A stretch of DNA of 64,000 nucleotides from Chitinophaga alhagiae (GTDB lineage: Bacteria; Bacteroidota; Bacteroidia; Chitinophagales; Chitinophagaceae), in NCBI RefSeq assembly GCF_003568665.1, contig NZ_QXMH01000002.1:1116001-1180000 (forward strand), read 5' to 3'. Under the pieces are notes generated by a model. The model saw nothing but the letters and a program-made list of their open reading frames with translations. It did no database searches and was not told the DNA's origin. Below, piece by piece: positions 53,105 to 61,849 of this stretch. Position 1 is the first letter of the stretch. Every line of letters starts with the position of its first letter. Position numbers and translations under genes: made by a program.

Positions 53105-54694
53105 ATGAAACACACAATCCTAAAATTTTCGGCAGTGGCGGCAGTAGTATTACTGGCCGCTTGCGCCAAGGTACGCCTGTTCCCCGATACCGTTTCAGAT
53201 GAAGTGCCCCAGCTGAAAGAAGCGGCCGCCCAGTTCCTGTGGATAGGCCCGGAATATAAGCTGGCACTGCAGGCCAAACTGGAAGACGGTGAAGGCATCA
53301 GCAAAGTAAGGATCAAGAACGGCGAGTGGGAAATTGATTCCGTGCTCACCGTGAACAACCAGCAGTCTTTCGCCATCAACGATACCTTTCTGGTAGTGAA
53401 AGATGTGAACGCCACCAAACACGCCGTGGAGCTGACCATCACCAACAGCAAAGGCGGCGTGGTGAAAACAACGGTAGCGGTAGAAGACCTGTCCGCGGAG
53501 AACCAGATACCGGGTTACAGCCCTGACCTGGTGCCGCCCGCCATTACGGTCACCAAACCCACGGTGACCAAATACCTGGGCTTCACCAACGATGCTATTG
53601 ACCTGGAGCTGGAAGCGGATATCAAAGACACCAAGATCACTTCCGTGGAAGTAAGGGTGTGGGGCGAAACGGCCGCCGGTGAACCGCTGCTGGTGGAAGA
53701 TGTGAAAACGCCTGCCAATGCGGATGAAGAAAAAGATTTCAAATATGCCAGAACGTTCTCCCTGCCCGCCGGTAAAGTAGGCGAGTACCAGTACGTGGTA
53801 AGGTCTACCGATGCCGCCGGCAACAAATCGGTAAAAGGCGGTACCATTACCGTAGGGTACATTGACAGGTTGTACCTTTCGGACGCCGAAACCGAGGCCG
53901 AGGTGCTGAACCAGGGCTTTGACCATTATGGCAACGCCCGCGGCATCGGTACCCTTCTTTCCATGAAGAAACAGGGCGCCAATACATTTGAGGCAGATTT
54001 CTATTACCGCAACGAGGCCGCGGACAACATCCGTTTTGTGGCCTTCCTCGGTACGGACATGCCTTTCATCAACAGCCAGAAACAGGTGAACTACACCCTG
54101 TCCGGTCCCAATGTAGCCGCCATGAGCGCCACGGAATCAGGCAAGATCACCACCAGCCTGGCCAGTGCAGGTTTCAAGCTGCCGGTTAGCCAGAAAGGAT
54201 ATTATAAAGTAACGGTAGACATGACGGCACGTACCGTGAAAGTAACGTCTTTCACACCGCCCGCGCCCGCGGATGCCACCAAGTATCCGGGGTGGACGGC
54301 CGCCAGCCCCTGGCCGTACATGGCCGTAACCGGCGCCTCTGTAGTAGGCACCAACGGCTGGACGGAAGTAGCCACCTCGCCCAAGCTGGCCAAGGAGGCA
54401 GACCATCCTTACCTCTACACCGGCACGTTCAAAACACAGGGCAACTCCGAGAACATCAGCTTCAACGCGCCAACGGCCGCCAACGCTGACGTTTGGGGCA
54501 AAGGCTGGTTCCGGATGACGGCGGCGCGCGCCAATATGAAAGACGATTACGGCAGCCTGGTTACCACCGTAGGGCCGGTAGGGCCCAGCGGCGGCGGCGC
54601 CAACTGGGGTTTCTCCCTCTCGCAGGCAGGCACCTTCAAAGTAACGTACGATATAGTTTTGCAAAGAATGAGAGCAGTCAGGACCGGCAATTAG
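53105..54694 (+). CDS. SusE/SusF-like surface glycan-binding lipoprotein
   Basis: 529 residues, lipobox Cys20 (VVLLAAC). N-terminal half has Ig-like beta domains (EGISKVRIKNGEWEID; ITSVEVRVWGETAAG; GEYQYVVRSTDAAGN). C-terminal half contains two SusE/F-type binding modules, each finishing with a GYYKVTVDMTARTVKV-like strand (second TFKVTYDIVLQRM). Located after the second susD as expected for a surface glycan-binding protein. Confidence 0.8.
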   Translation: MKHTILKFSAVAAVVLLAACAKVRLFPDTVSDEVPQLKEAAAQFLWIGPEYKLALQAKLEDGEGISKVRIKNGEWEIDSVLTVNNQQSFAINDTFLVVKDVNATKHAVELTITNSKGGVVKTTVAVEDLSAENQIPGYSPDLVPPAITVTKPTVTKYLGFTNDAIDLELEADIKDTKITSVEVRVWGETAAGEPLLVEDVKTPANADEEKDFKYARTFSLPAGKVGEYQYVVRSTDAAGNKSVKGGTITVGYIDRLYLSDAETEAEVLNQGFDHYGNARGIGTLLSMKKQGANTFEADFYYRNEAADNIRFVAFLGTDMPFINSQKQVNYTLSGPNVAAMSATESGKITTSLASAGFKLPVSQKGYYKVTVDMTARTVKVTSFTPPAPADATKYPGWTAASPWPYMAVTGASVVGTNGWTEVATSPKLAKEADHPYLYTGTFKTQGNSENISFNAPTAANADVWGKGWFRMTAARANMKDDYGSLVTTVGPVGPSGGGANWGFSLSQAGTFKVTYDIVLQRMRAVRTGN

Positions 54695-54717
54695 GCCATT
54701 AACTTTTTAAAACGATC

Positions 54718-57540
54718 ATGTTAAAATCCTTTTTTTTCTTTTTATCGGGAATCATCTGTTTTAATATGCAGCTTTTTGCGCAGGGCCGGCCAGGGCAGCA
54801 CCAATACGAGGTGCTGCCTATGGCCGGCATCTGGGCCTTTAAACCAGATCCTTTTGAAACCGGCGTGAATGCCAACGGCGTACAACTGCAGCCGCAGCTG
54901 GCGGAGACCATTACACTGCCCGGCTCTACGGACGTGGGCGGCAAAGGCATCAAAACGCAGGGCATGACCTCCCTGCGCCTTACCCGCGCTTTTGAGTACA
55001 AAGGCATTGCCTGGTACGAAAAGGAAATATTTGTACCGGCGGAATGGAAGGGCAGGGAAGTAGAACTGTTCCTGGAACGCGCCCACTGGGAAACCACCGT
55101 ATGGGTGAACGGCAAACCTGCCGGCCGCCGGGAAAGCCTTTCCGTGCCGCATGTATACACCGTGTCTTCCCTTATAGAACCGGGTAAAAGGAACAAGGTC
55201 AGGATCAGGGTGAACAATGACAAGATCTACGATATTGAGTACGCGCATGCCATCAGCGCGGAAACACAAACCAACTGGAACGGCATTGTAGGTAAAATAG
55301 AGCTGCGCGCTTTTGACAAGGTGCATGTGGCCGGCGTGCAGGTATACCCCGATGCCGCCGCCAAAACCGCGCGCGTGAAAGTAACGCTGCGCAACCCCGG
55401 CAAGCTGGCCGTGAACGGGCAGTTGCAGTTTGCCGTAATACCGCCGCAAAGCGGCGGGGAGGTACCTGCCGGGGGAGCGCCGGTTTCCGGGGCGGATGCT
55501 GCGGGCAAACCCGCGTTGCCGGCCCACACGGTAGCGGTAACAGGCCAGGACTCCGTGATGGTGCTCACCGCCAACGTGCCGCTGGGCAATAACATACAGT
55601 GGTGGGATGAGTTTACGCCCAACGTGTACCGCATGCAGGTGCAGCTCACCGCAATAGGCGGGGGCACGCCTTACCAAAGCGCCGCCACCGTGCCGTTCGG
55701 CGTAAGAACGCTGGCCACAAAAGGCACGCAGTTCATCTTCAATGGCCGTCCGGCTTTCATACGCGGTACGGTGAACTCTTCAGAATTTCCGCTCACCGGC
55801 TATCCGCCGGCAGACGTGGAAGAATGGATGCGCATCTTTAAAGTGTGCAAAGACTATGGCCTCAACGCCATGCGCTTTCACAGCTGGTGCCCGCCGGAAG
55901 CCGCTTTTATTGCGGCAGACAGCCTGGGCTTTTACCTGCAGGCGGAAAACCCTGACTGGCGCTTCACCGTGGGTAAAGACTCCGCCACCAACCGCTTTCT
56001 GAAAGAAGAAGGAGAGCGCATACTGGATGCCTATGGCAACCATCCCTCTTTCATCATGTTCTGCGAAGGCAACGAAATGGTAGGCCCCAAGGTGAAAGAG
56101 TTTCTCAGCGAACAGGTAACGCACTGGAAAGAATACGATCCCCGTCACCTGTACACCGGCAGCGCCGCCTACCCCATAGTGCCGGAAAGCCAGTACAACG
56201 TGTTGTACGGCGCCCGCCCGCACCGCTGGAAAGAAGGGCTGAAAAGCCGCTTCAACGTACGCCCGCTGGATACCCGGTACGATTATTCGGACTACGTGTC
56301 CAAACACCCCGTGCCCATGATCACGCACGAAATAGGGCAGTGGTGCGTATATCCCAACTTTGACGAAATACCCGCCTACACCGGCGTGTTAAAACCATAC
56401 AACTACGAGCTGTTCCGCGAAATGCTGCGCGAAAGCGGCATGCTGGCACAGGCTAAAGACTTCACCATGGCTTCGGGCAAGTTCCATGTGATCATGAAAA
56501 AGGAAGAAGTGGAATCTTACCTGCGCACGCCCGGCTTTGGCGGCTACCACATGCTGCAGCTGAATGACTTCCCCGGCCAGGGCACCGCGCCGGTGGGCGT
56601 GGTAGACATTTTCTGGCGCCCCAAGCCTTACGTGACCGGCGCGGAGTTCAGCAAATTCCAGGCGGCCAGAACGCCCCTGCTCAGAACAAATACCTTCACC
56701 TACACCAGCAACCAGGCCTTTGAGGCCACTGCGCAGTTTGCCAACTTTGGCGCCGCGCCCATGGAGAACGCCGTGGTACATTGGGCACTGCAATACCCGG
56801 ACGGGAAGGTGTACGCCGAAGGAGACCTGCCCGCGGCCACCATTCCCGTAGGCTCGCCGTTTACGCTCGGGGAGCTGTCCGTTCCGCTGAACAAAGTGCA
56901 GGAGGCCGTACAGCTCCAGCTGGCCATGCACGTAAAAGGAACGGCATACAGCAACCAGTGGAGCATCTGGGTGTACCCGCAGCAACTGCCCGCGCTGCCC
57001 GGCAAAGCCGTAATGGTAGCGTATAACTGGGATAACAAAGTAAAACAGTATCTTGAAAAAGGAGGGAAGGTGCTGCTGCTGGCAGATACGGCCAAAGTGC
57101 GGTCAGACGCGGACCCGGTGTTTTCCGGCATTTCCTGGAACACCGTATGGTCAGGCATGCCGCCCAACCTGCTGGGCATTCTCTGCGATCCCGCACACCC
57201 GGCGCTGAAACACTTCCCCACAGCATCCCACTCCAACTGGCAGTGGTGGGACGTGGTGCGCAATTCCAAACCCATGGTGCTGGACAGCCTGCCGTACAGC
57301 TTTACGCCGCTGGTGCAAATGGTGCCCGACTGGAACCGCCCCCGCAAGATAGGCCTGGTGTTTGAGGCCCGTGTAGGCAAAGGCAGCCTGCTGGTCACTT
57401 CTTCAGACCTGCGCAACGATATGGACAAACGCCCGGTAGCCCGGCAACTGCTGTACAGCCTGAAGGCGTACGCGCAGAGCATTGAGTTTGCGCCCACCCT
57501 GCAGGTGGATGCCGCGGTGATAGACCGGCTTTTTAAATAA
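54718..57540 (+). CDS. Glycoside hydrolase family 2 enzyme
   Basis: Exported enzyme of 940 residues, signal peptide at 1-21. Domain order is the GH2 one: sugar-binding jelly roll (WYEKEIFVPAEWKGREVELFLERAHWETTVWVNG), Ig-like domain, TIM barrel and a C-terminal extension of about 300 residues. Acid/base Glu453 is in FCEGNEM and the nucleophile Glu538 in THEIGQW. GH2 covers beta-galactosidase, beta-glucuronidase, beta-mannosidase and others; specificity is not readable. Related to the second GH2 at 61846 (TAADSLGFYLQAENPDW against TAADVEGIYIQAELPNW). Confidence 0.93.
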   Translation: MLKSFFFFLSGIICFNMQLFAQGRPGQHQYEVLPMAGIWAFKPDPFETGVNANGVQLQPQLAETITLPGSTDVGGKGIKTQGMTSLRLTRAFEYKGIAWYEKEIFVPAEWKGREVELFLERAHWETTVWVNGKPAGRRESLSVPHVYTVSSLIEPGKRNKVRIRVNNDKIYDIEYAHAISAETQTNWNGIVGKIELRAFDKVHVAGVQVYPDAAAKTARVKVTLRNPGKLAVNGQLQFAVIPPQSGGEVPAGGAPVSGADAAGKPALPAHTVAVTGQDSVMVLTANVPLGNNIQWWDEFTPNVYRMQVQLTAIGGGTPYQSAATVPFGVRTLATKGTQFIFNGRPAFIRGTVNSSEFPLTGYPPADVEEWMRIFKVCKDYGLNAMRFHSWCPPEAAFIAADSLGFYLQAENPDWRFTVGKDSATNRFLKEEGERILDAYGNHPSFIMFCEGNEMVGPKVKEFLSEQVTHWKEYDPRHLYTGSAAYPIVPESQYNVLYGARPHRWKEGLKSRFNVRPLDTRYDYSDYVSKHPVPMITHEIGQWCVYPNFDEIPAYTGVLKPYNYELFREMLRESGMLAQAKDFTMASGKFHVIMKKEEVESYLRTPGFGGYHMLQLNDFPGQGTAPVGVVDIFWRPKPYVTGAEFSKFQAARTPLLRTNTFTYTSNQAFEATAQFANFGAAPMENAVVHWALQYPDGKVYAEGDLPAATIPVGSPFTLGELSVPLNKVQEAVQLQLAMHVKGTAYSNQWSIWVYPQQLPALPGKAVMVAYNWDNKVKQYLEKGGKVLLLADTAKVRSDADPVFSGISWNTVWSGMPPNLLGILCDPAHPALKHFPTASHSNWQWWDVVRNSKPMVLDSLPYSFTPLVQMVPDWNRPRKIGLVFEARVGKGSLLVTSSDLRNDMDKRPVARQLLYSLKAYAQSIEFAPTLQVDAAVIDRLFK

Positions 57541-57570
57541 GCGCAGTAGGCAACCGGATAAAAATAAAGT

Positions 57571-57707
57571 CGGCTACACTCGCTGGCAACAGCCTGTAGC
57601 CGCTGCACCCGCCGGTATGGTGGGTGCAACGGTCTTTTGACAAAACAAGATGAAGATGAACAGACCGTTGGACGCGCTGTGTAACGCGCCGTACAACGGT
57701 CTTTTGA
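57571..57707 (+). repeat. Hairpin cluster between the GH2 and SGNH genes
   Basis: Three structures: 57571-57577 with 57596-57602 (7 bp), 57604-57610 with 57622-57628 (7 bp), and AGACCGTT at 57662-57669, which can pair with either copy of AACGGTCT (57628-57635 or 57695-57702). The 14-base word CAACGGTCTTTTGA occurs twice (57627-57640 and 57694-57707). Confidence 0.6.
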
Positions 57708-57721
57708 TAAACCCGTTACAT

Positions 57722-58441
57722 ATGAGGATGAAGAAACTATTACTGGCAGCATGGTTATGCGCAGGCACACTGTCTACCGTGTACGCGCAGGTGGGGGATA
57801 CCGCCGCCTACCTGGCCGGCGTAAAGGCAGAACTGGTAAAACAATGGCCAAAGAACCGTACCATCAACCTGGTATTCCACGGCCACTCCGTACCCAGCGG
57901 TTATTTCAGAACGCCAGACGTGAGAACGATGGATGCCTACCCCATACAGGTACTGGCCGCCGTGAAAGAGCGCTTCCCCAACGCGGTGGTGAACGCCATT
58001 ACCACCTCCATTGGCGGAGAAAACTCCGAACAGGGAGAGAAACGCTTCAAAAAAGATGTGCTGGTACACAGGCCTGACGTGCTGTTCATAGACTATGCGC
58101 TGAATGACAGGGGCATTGGCCTGGAAAGATCACGCAAGGCCATGGAAAAGATGATCAGGCTGGCGCTGAAGAAACACATCCCCGTCATACTGCTCACCCC
58201 CTCGCCAGACCTGCAGGTAGATCTCCTGAAAGACGGCAATATACTGGAGCAGCATGCCAGCCAGCTGAAAGCCCTGGCGGCGCAGTACAAGATAGGGCTG
58301 GCAGACAGCTATGCCGCCTTCAAGGCCGTAGCCGCGCAGGGGCAGCCCTTAAAAGAGCTGATGGCCCAAAGCAACCATCCTAACAGGCAGGGCCACACGC
58401 TGATAGCACAACAGGTTTTAACTTACTTCGGACAGTTATGA
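57722..58441 (+). CDS. SGNH/GDSL-type esterase (secreted)
   Basis: 239 residues from ATG 57722 with a signal peptide (LLLAAWLCAGTLSTVYAQ). Block I Ser56 in HGHSVPSG, block II Gly in SIGGENSEQG, block III Asn in DYALNDRG and block V His in SNHPNRQGH are all present, so the hydrolase should be active. Such proteins in PULs usually remove acetyl or other acyl groups from the glycan. Its stop overlaps the GH88 start by 4 bp (ATGA). Confidence 0.88.
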   Translation: MRMKKLLLAAWLCAGTLSTVYAQVGDTAAYLAGVKAELVKQWPKNRTINLVFHGHSVPSGYFRTPDVRTMDAYPIQVLAAVKERFPNAVVNAITTSIGGENSEQGEKRFKKDVLVHRPDVLFIDYALNDRGIGLERSRKAMEKMIRLALKKHIPVILLTPSPDLQVDLLKDGNILEQHASQLKALAAQYKIGLADSYAAFKAVAAQGQPLKELMAQSNHPNRQGHTLIAQQVLTYFGQL

Positions 58442-59712
58442 TAAGCAGATCGAAAATGATGGCGGTGCTGCTGCTTTGTATAGCAGGCGCCGCCGGGCAG
58501 GGTATTGCACAAAAGAAAGTGACGCGCCGGCCCGATGCGGCCGTGCTGCAGGTGGCGGACCAGGCGCTGCGGGAGTCTGTACAGCAGTACAAATTGCTGA
58601 TGCGGCAGTTGCCGCCTGAAAAATTGCCGCGTACATATGAAAAGGGCCAGTTGCTTACCGTAACGCCCTACGCGTGGATCAGCGGGTTTTACCCCGGCTC
58701 CGTGCTCTACCTGTACGAGTACGCGCAAGATACGGCGCTGCTGCGGGAAGGGGTGGAAAGGCTCCGGCAGCAGGAAAAGCTGCAGACCGTTACCGCCAAC
58801 CACGACCTCGGTTTTATGATGTATTGCAGCGTGGGCAACGGCTACCGCCTGTTCGGCAAACCGCATGACAAAGACGTGCTGGTACAGTCCGCCAGATCAC
58901 TGGCCAGCCGCTTCTACCCGAAAGTAGGCTGCATCAAAAGCTGGGACAGCGTAAGATCGCTGGACGGCAAGCGCATGCTGCAGTTCCCCGTGATCATAGA
59001 CAATATGATGAACCTGGAGCTGCTGTTCTTTGCCTCCCGCGTAACGGGAGACCCCGTTTACCGCAACATTGCCGTAACGCATACGGAAACCACTTTAAAG
59101 CACCATTTCCGGCCTGACTACAGCAGCTACCACGTAGTGAACTACGATGGTGAAACAGGGGCCGTAAAAAGCCAGGAAACGCAGCAGGGTTTTTCTGACA
59201 ACTCCACCTGGTCACGCGGGCAGGCATGGGCCATCTACGGCTTTACCATGGTGTACCGCGAAACCGGCAATAAAAAATACCTGAAAGCCGCGCGCAGGAT
59301 GGCAGACTTTTTCCTGCACCATCCCAACCTGCCGGCAGATAAAGTGCCCTACTGGGACTTTAACGTAGGCCAGCCGGGTTATGATCCTGACTGGAACTTT
59401 GACCCGCAGCGCTACCCCGAAGTGCCGCGAGACGCTTCGGCGGCGGCCGTGGTATCTTCCGCGCTGATAGAGCTGTCTGGCTACGTAAAAGGAAAAGCCG
59501 GCAGCGAATACCTGCACGCGGCGGAAGCCATGCTGCGCTCCTTAAGCTCCCCGCAATACCGCGCGGCGGCGGGGGAGAACGGCGGCTTCATCCTGAAACA
59601 TGCTTCCGGCGGCGTGCCGGGCAATGTGGAAGTAGACGTGCCGCTGTCTTACGCGGACTATTATTACCTGGAAGCGCTGATGCGGTACAGGGCGTTGGGG
59701 AAATTGCAGTGA
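58438..59712 (+). CDS. Glycoside hydrolase family 88 (unsaturated glucuronyl hydrolase)
   Basis: 424 residues, signal peptide ending in GIAQ. It removes the delta-4,5-unsaturated uronic acid left by a polysaccharide lyase. The two catalytic aspartates of the family are visible: Asp123 in NHDLGFMMY and Asp188 in IIDNMMNLELL. WSRGQAWAIYGFTM and the alpha/alpha-barrel repeats also fit. Its partner is the PL8 lyase at 59843. Translationally coupled to the SGNH gene upstream. A short sequence resembling its 3' end recurs 120 bp downstream. Confidence 0.93.
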   Translation: MISRSKMMAVLLLCIAGAAGQGIAQKKVTRRPDAAVLQVADQALRESVQQYKLLMRQLPPEKLPRTYEKGQLLTVTPYAWISGFYPGSVLYLYEYAQDTALLREGVERLRQQEKLQTVTANHDLGFMMYCSVGNGYRLFGKPHDKDVLVQSARSLASRFYPKVGCIKSWDSVRSLDGKRMLQFPVIIDNMMNLELLFFASRVTGDPVYRNIAVTHTETTLKHHFRPDYSSYHVVNYDGETGAVKSQETQQGFSDNSTWSRGQAWAIYGFTMVYRETGNKKYLKAARRMADFFLHHPNLPADKVPYWDFNVGQPGYDPDWNFDPQRYPEVPRDASAAAVVSSALIELSGYVKGKAGSEYLHAAEAMLRSLSSPQYRAAAGENGGFILKHASGGVPGNVEVDVPLSYADYYYLEALMRYRALGKLQ

Positions 59713-59842
59713 ATGTGATGTTTCCCGGAACAAGGCATTGTGCAAATTGAAGTAAACGTGCCACTGTCAGATACAGCAGTGCCTCCGCTATTACAGGACT
59801 TTATTCACCTTCACAGGCATACGTGGAGAACAAAGGAAGATC

Positions 59843-61849
59843 ATGAACAGGAAGATGATAAAAAGACTATTCGCACTCACAGCTTTGTTATGCATATTGT
59901 CCGCTGCCGCCCATGCGCAGCTGGATACGATAGTAAACCGCTATAAAACTTACCTGCTGCGTACCGGCGAGCCGCAGCCCGCCATAGCGCAGAACTGGGC
60001 CGCTACGCTGAACGCAAACGGCCAATGGCCGGACGTGCCGTATAACGATAAGGAGCTGTCCGGCTGGAAGGTGACCCTCCACCTGGCGCGCGTGCGGGAC
60101 ATGGCGTTGGCCTGGGCGCACCCGGCCTCCGCCGCTTACCATCAGCCGCAATTGCTGGAAAAAGCCGGCCAGGCGCTTGACCATTGGCTGGCCCGCCGTT
60201 ACCAGAGCGCCAACTGGTGGCATAACGAAATAGGCGTGCCCCGTTACATGCGGGACATTATTGTACTGCTCCGCGGCCAGATGGACACGGCGCGGCTGCG
60301 GCAATCCCTGGAAGTGATGGCGCAGTTGCGCGTGCATGAAAACTACGTGGGCAGCAACCTCATCTGGTGCGCAGACCTGGGCCTGAACTACGCCGCCCTT
60401 ACCGGCAACGAAAAAATGGTGCAGCACTGCCTCCGCCTCATCCTGAAAGAAATACAGATCAGTACCGGGGAAGGCGTGAAGCCGGATCAGAGTTTTTACC
60501 AGCATGGCGCGCGCCTGCAAATGTACCAGTACGGCGAGGCCTTTCTGACGGAAAGCGTGCGCGTAGCCTGGCAGCTGCGTGGCACGCCGCAGGCCTTCCC
60601 GCAGGAGAAAATAGACATCCTCAGCAACTTTGCGCTGAAAGGCTGGCAATGGATGGGCAGGGGCATTCATACCGTGCCCGGTACCATGGACCGTTCTTCT
60701 TCCCGCGTGGGAGAAATGCATGGCGCGGAGCTGCGCCCCACTATTCCCTTCCTGGCGGAGCTGCAGCCGCATGAAGCCGCCGCATTGGCCCGCATGGCGG
60801 CCATACAGAACGGTAAAGGCGCGCTGAACGGTCATCGCCATTACCCTTATGCAGATTTTACGGCGTACCACCGCCCCGGCTTCAGCATGTTCCTGAAAAC
60901 CATTTCTACGCGCACGCTGGCCACGGAATCTATCAACAACGAAAACCTCAAGGGCCGCCTGCTCAACAGCGGAGACGCGTACCTGGTACGCAACGGCCTG
61001 GAATATTATAACATGATGCCCGTGTGGGACTATACCGCCCTGCCCGGCATCACCGCGTTCAAAGGAGCGGACCACATAGCGCGGCGCCCCTTTACCGGCG
61101 GCGTGAGTGACAGCACCAGCGGCCTTACCGCCATGGATTATGACCTGCAGAACAAAACAGGCAACCAGCGCCTGACCGCGCGCAAATACTGGGCCTTTCA
61201 CGGCAACATGGCGGTATGCCTCATGGCAGGGCTGCAGGCGCAGGGGATTACGGGCGATGTATACACCGCCCTGGACCAGTGCCGCGTACAAGGCCCCGTT
61301 ACCATCAACAAGGCGGGGCGGGTATTGCAGCCGGGTGTACACCCGGTAGAGCAGCTCAAATGGGTACACCATGCCGGGTTTGCCTATATACCGCTGCAAC
61401 CGGCCGCTTTCAACATACGGCTGGAAGAAGTGACCGGCGCATGGTCTGCCGTTAACGCGTCTGAACCTGCTACCCCGGTCACGGAAAAAGTGTTCAGCCC
61501 CGTCATGCTGCACCGCGGGCGGCCCAACACCGGTTATGCCCTTGCTTTCTGCGAAAAGCCCGCGCAGGCCGCCAAACTGGCCAAACGCCCGCAGTGGAAA
61601 GTATTGCGGAACGATACCACCTGCCAGGCCGTACTGTTTAAAGACGGCACCCTGATGGCCGCGTTCTACGCGCCGGGAGAAGCGGGCGGCATTGCCGTAG
61701 ACCAGCCCTGCCTGGTGATGCGGAAAAAGAACAACATCCACCTCAGCGACCCCGCGCAGAAAGGTATAACGGTCAATGTGACCGTGCGTCATACAACCAA
61801 GGCAGTTACCCTTCCGAAAGACGGGTTTGCCGTAAAACTGGCGGAATGA
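59843..61849 (+). CDS. Polysaccharide lyase family 8
   Basis: Exported lyase of 668 residues, signal peptide ending in AAHAQ. Family 8 cleaves uronic-acid polysaccharides (hyaluronan, chondroitin, xanthan) by beta-elimination. Key segments: NWWHNEIGVPRYM (neutralising Asn), FYQHGARLQMYQYG with His221 and Tyr230 at the 9-residue spacing of the catalytic pair, and RPGFSMFLKTISTRT … ESINNENLKGRLL … YYNMMPVWDYTALPGIT. The N-terminal half is an alpha/alpha toroid, the C-terminal half antiparallel beta. Its stop overlaps the next gene's start by 4 bp. Confidence 0.93.
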   Translation: MNRKMIKRLFALTALLCILSAAAHAQLDTIVNRYKTYLLRTGEPQPAIAQNWAATLNANGQWPDVPYNDKELSGWKVTLHLARVRDMALAWAHPASAAYHQPQLLEKAGQALDHWLARRYQSANWWHNEIGVPRYMRDIIVLLRGQMDTARLRQSLEVMAQLRVHENYVGSNLIWCADLGLNYAALTGNEKMVQHCLRLILKEIQISTGEGVKPDQSFYQHGARLQMYQYGEAFLTESVRVAWQLRGTPQAFPQEKIDILSNFALKGWQWMGRGIHTVPGTMDRSSSRVGEMHGAELRPTIPFLAELQPHEAAALARMAAIQNGKGALNGHRHYPYADFTAYHRPGFSMFLKTISTRTLATESINNENLKGRLLNSGDAYLVRNGLEYYNMMPVWDYTALPGITAFKGADHIARRPFTGGVSDSTSGLTAMDYDLQNKTGNQRLTARKYWAFHGNMAVCLMAGLQAQGITGDVYTALDQCRVQGPVTINKAGRVLQPGVHPVEQLKWVHHAGFAYIPLQPAAFNIRLEEVTGAWSAVNASEPATPVTEKVFSPVMLHRGRPNTGYALAFCEKPAQAAKLAKRPQWKVLRNDTTCQAVLFKDGTLMAAFYAPGEAGGIAVDQPCLVMRKKNNIHLSDPAQKGITVNVTVRHTTKAVTLPKDGFAVKLAE

